Below, piece after piece: positions 55,986-64,000 of a DNA stretch of 64,000 bases (positions are counted from its first letter, which is position 1; each line of letters begins with the position of its first letter). The notes under the pieces are model-generated. The model ran no database searches. It was not told the origin of the DNA and was given only the letters and a program-made list of their open reading frames with translations. This stretch comes from Stutzerimonas nosocomialis (GTDB taxonomy: Bacteria; Pseudomonadota; Gammaproteobacteria; Pseudomonadales; Pseudomonadaceae), in the NCBI RefSeq assembly GCF_005876855.1, contig NZ_QLAE01000012.1, positions 1 to 64,000 of the forward strand, given 5' to 3'. The position numbers were made by a program, and so were the translations under genes.

Positions 55986-56447
55986 TCAAGCCGGCACGAT
56001 GCCGGCCTTGAATCCTGCCGCTTCGATTCCGCTGATCGCGGCCTGCTCGTCCTCGTCCGAGGAAGCGCCGCTGACACCCACCGCGCCGATGACCTCTTCG
56101 TTGCCGTCGAGAATCAGCACGCCGCCGGGCACCGGAATGAAGCGACCATCGGACGCGGCGGCCACCGCGGCGAGAAAGGCCGGACGCGCTTCGTTGCGTT
56201 CGCCGACCGTGCGGCTGGCGACGCCGTTGCCCAGCGCGGCAAAGGCCTTGCCTCTGGCAACCGCGAAACGCAGCGGGGCGCAACCGTCCTCGCGCTCGGC
56301 AGCGATGAGGTTGCCGCCGCCGTCCATGACGAAGGCGGTCAGCGGTTCCATGTCCTTCGCCCTCGCCTCGGCGAACGCCGCATCCAGGATGCGTCGGGCC
56401 TGGGCCCGTGAAATCGCCACGCTCGAACGGTAAACCTTGCCAGCCAT
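55986..56447 (-). CDS. GlcG/HbpS-family protein
   Basis: 153 residues, single GlcG/HbpS domain: ARRILDAAFAEARAKDMEPL at the start, then FVMDGGGNLIAAEREDGCAP and IGAVGVSGASSDEDEQAAIS at the end. Some homologues bind haem; others accompany glycolate, propanediol or hydroxyacid catabolic genes. The place next to a GntR regulator and a TRAP transporter supports a catabolic link. No signal peptide seen. Confidence 0.85.
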   Translation of the reverse strand: MAGKVYRSSVAISRAQARRILDAAFAEARAKDMEPLTAFVMDGGGNLIAAEREDGCAPLRFAVARGKAFAALGNGVASRTVGERNEARPAFLAAVAAASDGRFIPVPGGVLILDGNEEVIGAVGVSGASSDEDEQAAISGIEAAGFKAGIVPA

Positions 56448-56666
56448 GTCATTTCTCCTCAGGGTGTATCGGATCGGACGGAGTGCTTTCGCGGCTGCGA
56501 AGGCACTCCGTAAACTCCGCTACTGGCTTACCGGAAAACAGGCGAAACGCTGTTATTCGGTCCGGCTTCGCGTAGATCGCACTTTCGAGCTAATTTGTAT
56601 TCTTAATTCAAAAGCTAGCACAGCGTGGCCAGGCGGCAATGTTGCCGACCTACCGGAGGTGCCGAA

Positions 56667-57353
56667 ATGACGCTACCCGCGCAGGAGAAGTCGTTGGACA
56701 AGATTCAGCACAGGATTCTCTACCAGGAAGCGGCCAACCGAATCCGCGAACTGATCGAACACGGTGCGCTGATCGCCGGGGAGAAAATCTCGGAAAAGCA
56801 GCTGTGTGAGAAATTCGGTATTTCCAGGACGCCGCTTCGTGAAGCCCTCAAGGTGCTGACGTCCGAGGGGCTGGTGGAGATCCTGCCGAATCGCGGGGCG
56901 CGGGTGAGCCGCCTGACGCTGAGCGACGTCGAACACACCTACGACGTCATGGGTGCTCTGGAGGGTTTGGCCGGCGAAACCGCCTGCCGCCACCTGACGG
57001 ACGAGGAGTTCGCGCGGATCTGCGACCTGCACCAACAGATGCTCGGGCACTACCAGCGCAAGGAGCTGCAGGCCTATTTCGAGGCCAACCGGCAGATCCA
57101 CGAGTGCATCCTTCTGGCCTCGCGCAACGCCATCCTGCTGGAGATGTACAACAACCTCAGCCAGCGGATCAAAAGAATTCGCTACACCATGGAAATGAGC
57201 GATGCCTTCTGGCGCAAGGCAGTGAACGATCACGAGGAAATGATCGAAGCGCTGCGCGCACGCGACGGCAAGCGCCTGGGCGACATCCTTCGCGGGCATC
57301 TCGGTCAGAAGATCGGGGCGGTCAACCTTGCCGGCGTGGTCAATCCCGACTGA
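56667..57353 (+). CDS. GntR-family regulator (FadR/FCD type)
   Basis: 228 residues from ATG 56667 (CCGGAGGTG upstream). The winged helix is LCEKFGISRTPLREALKVLT with SEGLVEILPNRGARVSRLTL; the C-terminal FCD ligand-binding domain has HTYDVMGALEGLAGETACRH and NRQIHECILLASRNAILLEM. It is divergent from the GlcG-like gene and the catabolic run behind it, so it likely controls this island. The A+T-rich 56580-56625 region between them is a possible operator and promoter zone. Confidence 0.9.
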   Translation: MTLPAQEKSLDKIQHRILYQEAANRIRELIEHGALIAGEKISEKQLCEKFGISRTPLREALKVLTSEGLVEILPNRGARVSRLTLSDVEHTYDVMGALEGLAGETACRHLTDEEFARICDLHQQMLGHYQRKELQAYFEANRQIHECILLASRNAILLEMYNNLSQRIKRIRYTMEMSDAFWRKAVNDHEEMIEALRARDGKRLGDILRGHLGQKIGAVNLAGVVNPD

Positions 57354-57746
57354 GCTCTTTGCGCGGTGTCAGACGAGCGCCCCGCGAATGAAGAGCAGCG
57401 CCAGCGCGACGAAGTGAATCAGGGCGAAGCGAGCAGGGCTCGGGATATGCGATGCAGGCAAAGAATGATCTGCATAACCATAACGGACCGGGCGCCCGCC
57501 ACACCGCGAATTTTCTGAACGGGAGCTTAAGCCAGCCCCTGACCTAACCGCGCCGGCCGCAAGTGATTCCAAGGGGTATCGCCGCGAGGCCGCGAGCAGA
57601 TCGGTCGCAGGCGCGCCAGCTTTTAGAGGCGCTCATTGAAGCCTCAGGCAACGGCGAGCTTTTCCCGGCTTCGTTGCGAGAAAAAAGCCCTGTACTCGCC
57701 CGCTGCCCTGGCTAAAGGACACCCTGTTGCGCCGGCTCGCCGTCCG
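57354..57746. other. 393-bp gap between the GntR gene and thrC
   Basis: No supported gene. A minus-strand open stretch ending at 57369 has a hydrophobic tail (ALIHFVALALLFIRGAL) but no good start. I see no clear terminator for thrC. Confidence 0.4.
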
Positions 57747-59171
57747 TCAGAGTGGCTTGCCGCGGTTGCCGTGCTGGCTGACGAACGCCTGTACCGCTTC
57801 CAGCGCGTTCGGCAGCACGGTGCAGCGCTCCGCGCGCTGGAACAGGTCCGACAGATGCGCCGGCAGCTCCAGCGCCTTGCCGACACCCGCCTGGGTGACC
57901 GCATCGGGGAATTTCACCGGGTGCGCGGTACCCAGGATCACCATAGGCGTGGCCAGGTTGCGCCGGCATTCACGCGCCGCGCGCACGCCGATCGCGGTGT
58001 GCGGGTCGAGCAGCTCGCCGCTGGCCTTGAAGACCTCGGCGATGGTCGCGCAGGTTTGCGCATCGTCCACCGCCAGCGAATCGAACAGGCGACGCGCTTC
58101 GGTCCAGCGATCTTCCTCGACGGCCAGCTTGCCGCTGGCACGGAAGCCGTTGAGCAGCTCGGCCACCGCCGCACCGTTGCGCCCGTGCAGGTCGAACAGC
58201 AGGCGCTCGAAGTTGGAGGACACCATGATGTCCATCGACGGCGACAGGCTGGCGTGCAGCGTGTCCTTGTCGTAGCGGTTGCCGCTCATGAAGCGGTGCA
58301 GGATGTCGTTGCGGTTGGTCGCGACGATCAGTTGGCTGATCGGCAGGCCCATGTTGCGCGCCAGGTAGCCGGCGAAGATATCGCCGAAATTGCCGGTAGG
58401 CACCGAGAACGCGACCGAGCGCGCCGGGCCACCCAGCTGCAGCGCCGCATGGAAGTAATAGACGATCTGGGCCATGATCCGCGCCCAGTTGATCGAGTTG
58501 ACCGCGACCAGGCGTGTGCTCTTGAGAAAACCCTGGTCGGCGAAGCTCGCCTTGACCATCTCCTGGCAATCGTCGAAGTTGCCTTCGATGGCGATGTTGT
58601 GGATGTTCTCGCCGAGAATGGTCGTCATCTGGCGGCGCTGCACTTCGGACACGCGGTTGTGCGGGTGCAGGATGAAGATGTCGACGTTCTCGCAGCGGCG
58701 GCAGCCCTCGATGGCGGCCGAGCCGGTGTCGCCGGATGTGGCGCCCATGATCACCACCCGCTCGCCACGCTTGGCCAGCACGTAGTCCAGCAGGCGGCCG
58801 AGCAGTTGCAGGGCGAAGTCCTTGAACGCCAGGGTCGGGCCGTGGAACAGCTCGAGCACCCATTCGTTGGCATCCAGCTGACGCAGCGGCGCCACGGCGC
58901 CGTGGGCGAACACGCCACCTTCGCCGGTCGCGTAGGTCTCTTCCAGAATCCGCTTGAAATCGGCATCCGGGATGCTGCCGGCCACGAATGGGCGCATCAC
59001 CCGGAATGCCAGCTCGTGATAGGGCAGGCCGGCCCAGGATGCGATTTCTTCCTGGGTGAAGCGCGGCAGGTTTTCCGGCACGTAGAGACCGCCGTCGCTG
59101 GCCAGGCCAGCGAGCAGGACGTCTTCGAAATTCAGGGCCGATGCCTGGCCGCGGGTGCTGATGTAGCGCAT
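57747..59171 (-). CDS. thrC: Threonine synthase
   Basis: 474 residues. PLP enzyme turning O-phosphohomoserine to threonine. Long-form enzyme: MRYISTRGQASALNFEDVLL at the start, the PLP lysine in FHGPTLAFKDFALQLLG, and the phosphate loop in PTGNFGDIFAGYLARNMGLP. It lies 62 bp downstream of hom on the same strand. Confidence 0.97.
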   Translation of the reverse strand: MRYISTRGQASALNFEDVLLAGLASDGGLYVPENLPRFTQEEIASWAGLPYHELAFRVMRPFVAGSIPDADFKRILEETYATGEGGVFAHGAVAPLRQLDANEWVLELFHGPTLAFKDFALQLLGRLLDYVLAKRGERVVIMGATSGDTGSAAIEGCRRCENVDIFILHPHNRVSEVQRRQMTTILGENIHNIAIEGNFDDCQEMVKASFADQGFLKSTRLVAVNSINWARIMAQIVYYFHAALQLGGPARSVAFSVPTGNFGDIFAGYLARNMGLPISQLIVATNRNDILHRFMSGNRYDKDTLHASLSPSMDIMVSSNFERLLFDLHGRNGAAVAELLNGFRASGKLAVEEDRWTEARRLFDSLAVDDAQTCATIAEVFKASGELLDPHTAIGVRAARECRRNLATPMVILGTAHPVKFPDAVTQAGVGKALELPAHLSDLFQRAERCTVLPNALEAVQAFVSQHGNRGKPL

Positions 59172-59233
59172 GTATTCAAAACCTTCGGTTTGGGCCTGAA
59201 GCCAGAGCGATCCGTCCCAGCTTCCAGCTCCAG

Positions 59234-60538
59234 TTAGTTCAGTTGTTCGACGCGAATCCGCACGACGCTGCCAACCACATCGTCCAGCGCCTCGAGGGCG
59301 GCGATCGCATCGTCGATGCGCTGCTCGACCACCCGATGGGTGACCAGGATCACCGGCACCAGCCCATCGTGTTCCTCGACTTCCTTCTGCATGATCGACT
59401 CTATGTTGATCCCGCGCTCGGACAGAATGGTCGCGACCTGGGCGAGAACGCCCGGATGGTCCTTGGCCTGGATGCGCAGGTAATAGGCGCTTTCGCAGGC
59501 GCCGATCGGCAGGATCGGGTGATCCGACAGCGCGTCGGGCTGGAAGGCCAGGTGAGGGACGCGGTTGTTCGGATCGGTGGTCAGCGCCCGCGCCACATCC
59601 ACCAGGTCGGCGACCACGGCCGAGGCCGTCGGCTCCATGCCGGCGCCGGCGCCGTAATAAAGGGTCGAGCCCACGGCATCGCCATTGACCATCACCGCGT
59701 TCATGACGCCGTTGACGTTGGCGATGAGGCGGTCGGCGGGGATGAGCGTCGGATGCACGCGAAGCTCGATGCCCGCGGCGGTGCGGCGCGCGACGCCCAG
59801 GTGCTTGATGCGATAGCCCAGCGCCTCGGCATAATTCACGTCGGCCGTGGCCAGGCGGGAAATCCCCTCGGTGTAGGCCTTGTCGAACTGCAGCGGGATA
59901 CCGAAGGCGATAGAAGCCAGGATGGTCAGCTTGTGGGCCGCGTCGATGCCTTCGACGTCGAACGTCGGATCGGCCTCGGCATAACCCAGCGCCTGGGCTT
60001 CCTTGAGCACGTCCTCGAAGGTACGGCCCTTCTCGCGCATTTCGGTCAGGATGAAGTTGCCCGTGCCGTTGATGATCCCGGCGAGCCAGTTGATCTGGTT
60101 GGCGGCAAGCCCCTCACGGATCGCCTTGATGACCGGGATGCCACCGGCCACCGACGCCTCGAACGCCACGATCACGCCCTGCTCCCGGGCACGGGCGAAG
60201 ATCTCGTTGCCGTGGACGGCGATCAGCGCCTTGTTGGCGGTCACCACGTGCTTGCCGTTGGCGATGGCCTTGAGCACCACCTCGCGGGCGACGGTGTAGC
60301 CGCCGATCAGCTCGACGACGATATCGATTTCCGGATTATCGACCACCTCGAACACGTCGCTGCAGGTGGGAGTGGAGCCGGTGTCGCACTTGGGGTTCGG
60401 CCGGCGGGTAGCAATCTGTGCAACCTCGATTCCGCGCCCGGCACGGCGGGCAATCTCCTCGGCGTTGCGTTTGAGCACATTGAAGGTACCGCCACCGACG
60501 TTACCCAGCCCACAGATGCCAACTTTCACCGGTTTCAA
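59234..60538 (-). CDS. hom: Homoserine dehydrogenase
   Basis: 434 residues, reading from a TTG start at 60538. The TTG gives KPVKVGICGLGNVGGGTFNV, aligns with the known N-terminus in Pseudomonas and has GGGGAG 8 bases before it; no ATG fits better. Reduces aspartate semialdehyde to homoserine. The N-terminal NAD(P) fold, the central LAGIINGTGNFILTEM and a C-terminal ACT domain (YYLRIQAKDHPGVLAQVATI) for threonine feedback are all present. Confidence 0.95.
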   Translation of the reverse strand: MKPVKVGICGLGNVGGGTFNVLKRNAEEIARRAGRGIEVAQIATRRPNPKCDTGSTPTCSDVFEVVDNPEIDIVVELIGGYTVAREVVLKAIANGKHVVTANKALIAVHGNEIFARAREQGVIVAFEASVAGGIPVIKAIREGLAANQINWLAGIINGTGNFILTEMREKGRTFEDVLKEAQALGYAEADPTFDVEGIDAAHKLTILASIAFGIPLQFDKAYTEGISRLATADVNYAEALGYRIKHLGVARRTAAGIELRVHPTLIPADRLIANVNGVMNAVMVNGDAVGSTLYYGAGAGMEPTASAVVADLVDVARALTTDPNNRVPHLAFQPDALSDHPILPIGACESAYYLRIQAKDHPGVLAQVATILSERGINIESIMQKEVEEHDGLVPVILVTHRVVEQRIDDAIAALEALDDVVGSVVRIRVEQLN

Positions 60539-60654
60539 GCTGAACTCCCCATGCCAACGAAACGGTCGGCGCGCCGACCGAACAAAAGAGCCGCACATTA
60601 CGAAGCATGGGGGTTTTAGTCAATCGGCGCGGGGAGCGGCAGGCGCTGCGGCGC

Positions 60655-61143
60655 TTAGCAGGAAAGCCCAAGTCGCTCGTGCCACTGCGCCAGGGATTCG
60701 TCGGGATACTCATCGAAGGTCTTGTCGTTGGCCATGACCTGCGGCTCCACCCAGGCGGCCTTCGAACCCAGCATCAGGTGGGTATGTTCCGGCGGGACCG
60801 GAAGCGGCGTATCGATCACCGAGGCATGCGGGTGGACCAGATCCGGCCAGTTCGGATCCCAGAGCCAGAGCGCACTGCCGCACTGCTTGCAGAAATGCCG
60901 CTGGCCGTCGCTGACGCTTGCCTTGCCGTCGCCGTCGTCCACCATTCGCGCCCGGTAGACGCCCAGATGATTGCGCCCTTCGACCTGCAGGGTCCTGTTG
61001 TCGGCCCCCAGGTTGATGGCATAACCGCCGCCACCCGCCGTCTTGCGGCAGATGGAACAGTAGCAGCGCATGAAGGGGTAGGGCTGCGCGGATTCGACGC
61101 TGAAGCGCACCGCGCGGCAATGACAGGAACCTTCCAGCTTCAT
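60655..61143 (-). CDS. GFA-family (DUF636) zinc protein
   Basis: 162 residues from MKLEGSCHCRAVRFSVESAQ at 61143. The Mss4-like zinc fold of the GFA family is marked by CHC, CYCSICRKTAGGGG and HFCKQCGSALWLWDPNWPD. Relatives are annotated as glutathione-dependent formaldehyde-activating enzymes, though few are tested. It sits between dsbC and hom, where P. aeruginosa has no gene, so it is an insertion into a conserved block. Confidence 0.85.
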   Translation of the reverse strand: MKLEGSCHCRAVRFSVESAQPYPFMRCYCSICRKTAGGGGYAINLGADNRTLQVEGRNHLGVYRARMVDDGDGKASVSDGQRHFCKQCGSALWLWDPNWPDLVHPHASVIDTPLPVPPEHTHLMLGSKAAWVEPQVMANDKTFDEYPDESLAQWHERLGLSC

Positions 61144-61245
61144 GGTGACCTCCTCGCTCGTGTTACAGCTCTGAGCGAGGAAGGCTAAGCCAAGTTTCGG
61201 CACGCCGCCGGCCGACGGGGTCTTCCGGACCGGCGGCGATGCGGC

Positions 61246-61974
61246 TTACTGGCCGGCCTGGAGGGCGATCTCGGCCAGTTGCGGCGCTGGCTGGTAGCCT
61301 GGGATCATGTGTCCGTCAGCCAGGACGATGGCAGGAGTCCCCTGCACGCCCATCATCTGCCCCATCGCGAATTGCTTGGCCACGGGATTGTCGCAACTGG
61401 CATCGGCCACCTTCTCGCGGGCCTTGGCCTTGTCCATCGCAGCCTGGCGATCCTTGGCGCACCAGACATTGGTGAGGGTCTTGGCGCCCGCGCTGTTGAG
61501 ACCCTGACGCGGGAAGGCCATGTAGCGAACCTCGACGCCGCGGCGATTGAGCTCTTTCACTTCGCTGTGCAGCTTCTGGCAATAGCCGCAATCGGTATCG
61601 GTGAACACGGTGATGTGGGTCTTCGGCTTTTCAGGCGCGAACACCACCATTTCGCTCGCCGGCACGGCGTTGATTTCCTTGGCGACAGCGCTGGCCTGGG
61701 CCTCCTCGGTGAGGTTGACCGCCTGCCCGTCCTTGAACTGGAACAGGTAACCCTGGATCAGGAACTGGCCGTCGGCGCTGGCATACAGCTGCCGCCCGCC
61801 CGTCAGCTGAACCTGGTAGACGCCAGGCATGGGGCTCTCGGCGATGGCCTGGATCGGCAGGTCGGGCTGCAGGGCTTGCAGCGATCGGCGGATGGCCTGG
61901 TCGGGGTCGGCCGCAAGAGCCAGGGAACCGGACAGACCGAGGGCCATCGCAGCGAACAAACGAATCACGCGCAT
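61246..61974 (-). CDS. dsbC: Periplasmic disulfide isomerase DsbC
   Basis: 242 residues from ATG 61974 (CAGGAG upstream). The signal peptide ends near GSLALA-ADPDQ. An N-terminal dimerisation domain precedes the thioredoxin domain with the active site FTDTDCGYCQKLHSEV and the cis-proline VQGTPAIVLADG. It reshuffles wrong disulfides in the periplasm. A longer in-frame reading to 62268 runs inside xerD and is not used. Confidence 0.96.
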   Translation of the reverse strand: MRVIRLFAAMALGLSGSLALAADPDQAIRRSLQALQPDLPIQAIAESPMPGVYQVQLTGGRQLYASADGQFLIQGYLFQFKDGQAVNLTEEAQASAVAKEINAVPASEMVVFAPEKPKTHITVFTDTDCGYCQKLHSEVKELNRRGVEVRYMAFPRQGLNSAGAKTLTNVWCAKDRQAAMDKAKAREKVADASCDNPVAKQFAMGQMMGVQGTPAIVLADGHMIPGYQPAPQLAEIALQAGQ

Positions 61975-62062
61975 GAACTGAAATCTCCTGACAGCGGCGT
62001 GGAAAAAGTGAGCCAGCCTACCACAGCGGGCATGCGGCCCGTTGCCGGGCAGCGCACAACGG

Positions 62063-62959
62063 TCAGCCGCGCGGATGATGCCGCGCGTGCAGCTCCTGCA
62101 GGCGGGCACGTGCGATATGGGTGTAGATCTGGGTGGTGGACAGGTCGCTATGGCCGAGCAGCATCTGCACGGTGCGCAGGTCGGCCCCGTGATTGAGCAG
62201 GTGGGTCGCGAAAGCATGGCGCAGGGTATGCGGCGAAATCGATTTGCCGATCCCGGCCACCGTCGCATGCAGCTTGATTCGATGCCAGAAGGTCTGGCGA
62301 GTCATCTGATCGCCGCGCTGGCTGGGAAACAGCACATCGCTCGCCTTTCCCGACAGCAGTTCGCCTCGCGCCTCGCGCAGGTAGCGCTCGATCCAGTGCA
62401 TCGCCTCGTCCCCCATCGGCACCAGGCGCTCCTTGTTGCCCTTGCCGAAGGTGCGCAGCACACCCTGACGCAGACTGACCTGTTCGAGCGTCAGGCTGAT
62501 CAGTTCGGTTACCCGCAATCCGCATGCGTAGAGAACCTCGAGCATCGCACGGTCGCGCAGCCCCAACGGCTCGCCGGTATCCGGCGCCGCCAGCAACGCC
62601 TCGACATCGGCCTCGGAAAGGGTCTTGGGCAACGGCCGACCCAGCCGGGGCATTTCCACGCGAAGCGTCGGGTCCTGGTCGATCCGCCCCTCCCGCAAGA
62701 GGTAGCGGTAGAAACCGCGCAACCCGGACAGAAATCGCGCGGTGGAGCGCGCCTGGTAACCCTGGCCGAGGCGCCAGGCCAGGTGATCGAGAATGATCTC
62801 CCGCCCGGCCCCCTCCAGCGCGACGCCACGCTCGTGCAGCCAGCCGTGGAACAGCCCCAGATCCGTGCGATAGGCCTCGCGGGTATTCTCGGCCAGGCCC
62901 TTTTCGAGCCAGAGGGCATCGAGGAACTGATCGATCAGGGGGTCTTCGCGAAGGCTCAT
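62063..62959 (-). CDS. xerD: Site-specific tyrosine recombinase XerD
   Basis: 298 residues. With XerC it resolves chromosome dimers at dif under FtsK control. Catalytic residues are in ACGLRVTELISLTLEQ (Arg), HTLRHAFATHLLNHG (His and Arg), LLGHSDLSTTQIYTHIARA (His and Tyr). It lies upstream of dsbC on the same strand, as in other Pseudomonas. This chromosomal recombinase is unrelated in position to the nadB element integrase. Confidence 0.97.
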   Translation of the reverse strand: MSLREDPLIDQFLDALWLEKGLAENTREAYRTDLGLFHGWLHERGVALEGAGREIILDHLAWRLGQGYQARSTARFLSGLRGFYRYLLREGRIDQDPTLRVEMPRLGRPLPKTLSEADVEALLAAPDTGEPLGLRDRAMLEVLYACGLRVTELISLTLEQVSLRQGVLRTFGKGNKERLVPMGDEAMHWIERYLREARGELLSGKASDVLFPSQRGDQMTRQTFWHRIKLHATVAGIGKSISPHTLRHAFATHLLNHGADLRTVQMLLGHSDLSTTQIYTHIARARLQELHARHHPRG

Positions 62960-63023
62960 GGGCTATCGGATTTCGAACGAGGGCGCCCAGTCTTCCACAG
63001 CCGCGCGCGAAAGCGCCAGCGCC

Positions 63024-63437
63024 TCACTCGACCAGGCCAGGCAAGACCGGTACCGGCCGCTGCTCTTCATTGATGGCGACGAAACTGAAGGTCCCCTCGA
63101 TCGCTTTCTCGCGACCGTCGGCGCTCATGCTCTCGACGAACACCTCGACCGAAACCTTGAGGCTGGTGTTGCCCACTTTGACCACCCGTCCGATCAGCTC
63201 GACGATCGAACCCGCCGGAATCGGATGGTTGAAGTCGATACGGTCAGTGGAAACCGTCACCAGCGGCAGGCGGCAGAAACGCGTCGCGGTGATGAAGGAC
63301 ACCTCGTCCATCCAGGCCAGGGCGGTCCCGCCAAACAGGGTGTTGTGATGATTGGTGGTGGGCGGAAACACCGCCTTGGTGACACGCGTCTCGGACAGCT
63401 GCGTGCGACGCTGGATTTCGAGTTCTCTGGAGGTCAT
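63024..63437 (-). CDS. Acyl-CoA thioesterase (hotdog fold, YciA-like)
   Basis: 137 residues. Single hotdog domain with NHHNTLFGGTALAWMDEVSF, the helix that carries the catalytic Asp/Glu region, and DFNHPIPAGSIVELIGRVVK. Hydrolyses acyl-CoA esters; chain-length preference is not readable. It is located between rplS and xerD. Confidence 0.88.
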   Translation of the reverse strand: MTSRELEIQRRTQLSETRVTKAVFPPTTNHHNTLFGGTALAWMDEVSFITATRFCRLPLVTVSTDRIDFNHPIPAGSIVELIGRVVKVGNTSLKVSVEVFVESMSADGREKAIEGTFSFVAINEEQRPVPVLPGLVE

Positions 63438-63550
63438 GCCACGCTCTACGACTACGGGAGTGGGCTGCCACGGCGACGGTTGTTGTGATTGTTCTACGCT
63501 GCACGCAGGCAGATACCGCGGACCGCCCGGTCAGCGATCCCCTGAATGCA

Positions 63551-63576
63551 AAAAAGCAGCCCGAAGGCTGCTTTTT
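63551..63576 (-). terminator. Intrinsic terminator after rplS
   Basis: AAAAAGCAGCC, tetraloop CGAA, GGCTGCTTTTT: an 11-bp stem. On the minus strand it ends in a T-run just after the rplS stop at 63594. Strong factor-independent terminator. Confidence 0.9.
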
Positions 63577-63593
63577 CGATGGAACCGCTGTCC

Positions 63594-63944
63594 TCAGGAC
63601 AGCTTTTCCTTGATGCGTGCGGCCTTGCCGGACAGCTCGCGAAGGTAGTACAGCTTGGCCTTGCGGACATCGCCGCGGCGCTTGACGCTGACGCTGTCGA
63701 CCAGCGGGCTGTAGGACTGGAAGGTACGCTCCACGCCCACACCGTTGGAGATCTTGCGAACGGTGAACGCGCTGTTCAGACCGCGGTTGCGCTTGCCGAT
63801 CACCACGCCTTCGAAGGCCTGCAGGCGCTGACGGTCGCCTTCCTTCACCTTCACCTGAACGATCACGGTGTCGCCCGGGGCGAACGGCGGGATTTCCTTG
63901 GTCATCTGCTCGGCTTCGAGCTGCTGGATGATCTTGTTGGTCAT
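63594..63944 (-). CDS. rplS: 50S ribosomal protein L19
   Basis: 116 residues from [20 protein letters not shown] at 63944. The L19 hallmarks are [20 protein letters not shown], then [20 protein letters not shown] and [21 protein letters not shown]19 lies at the 30S-50S interface. It is normally the last gene of rpsP-rimM-trmD-rplS; trmD would lie beyond the right edge. AGGAGC precedes the start. Confidence 0.97.
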   Translation of the reverse strand: MTNKIIQQLEAEQMTKEIPPFAPGDTVIVQVKVKEGDRQRLQAFEGVVIGKRNRGLNSAFTVRKISNGVGVERTFQSYSPLVDSVSVKRRGDVRKAKLYYLRELSGKAARIKEKLS

Positions 63945-64000
63945 GCTGTGTGCTCCTAAGGCGGACCGTCTCGGGTACGCCATCGATACGTTAACTATCG

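Overview
The window is a 64-kb piece of a high-G+C gammaproteobacterial chromosome of the Pseudomonas type, most likely the P. stutzeri / Stutzerimonas branch. The evidence is gene order that follows Pseudomonas blocks: putP-putA-pruR-lon/asrA-icp, cmoAB, pdxJ-recO-era-rnc-lepB-lepA, mucDCBA-algU next to nadB, rnfABCDGE-nth-PA3496-like, argG-motY-pyrC-rnt, and rplS-xerD-dsbC-hom-thrC. Species assignment is an inference; no rRNA or tRNA gene was seen.

Layout. 1-7.8 kb: proline catabolism with its AraC-type regulator, a second Lon-type protease and a chagasin-like inhibitor. 7.9-9.6 kb: tRNA wobble modification (cmoA, cmoB). 9.6-15.8 kb (minus strand): lepA-lepB-DUF4845-rnc-era-recO-pdxJ. 15.9-20.1 kb (minus strand): the envelope-stress sigma factor AlgU with its anti-sigma system and a match to its own promoter consensus. 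20.4-22.1 kb: nadB. 21.9-26.4 kb: a small integrative element in the 3' end of nadB. 26.4-34.1 kb: sdhE/ygfX, ygfZ, HDOD, ung, a DsbA-like protein, and two crotonase-family enzymes. 34.4-41.4 kb: the Rnf electron-transport complex, nth and a small acidic protein. 41.4-46.1 kb: gloA, argG, motY, pyrC, rnt. 46.3-57.4 kb: an unassigned catabolic island (FAD/Fe-S 2-hydroxyacid dehydrogenase, class V aminotransferase, class III CoA-transferase, atypical crotonase, TRAP transporter, GlcG-like protein, GntR regulator). 57.7-64 kb: thrC-hom, a GFA-family protein, dsbC, xerD, a thioesterase, rplS.

The most unusual part is the 4.35-kb element at 21873-26375. It is bounded by 149-bp identical direct repeats of the nadB 3' region, and it supplies a new last codon block so that nadB stays full length while the old tail is stranded at 26221-26412. 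All of its genes lie on the minus strand: a tyrosine integrase with a frameshift, two small membrane proteins, a BRO-N protein split by an in-frame stop, and a KilA-N protein. Between the last two is a 630-base repeat-rich non-coding stretch headed by a sequence that closely resembles a T3/gh-1-type phage RNA polymerase promoter, yet no such polymerase is encoded here. That suggests a remnant or satellite of a T7-like temperate phage, possibly one whose KilA-N module is switched on by an incoming T7-like phage. This is an inference.
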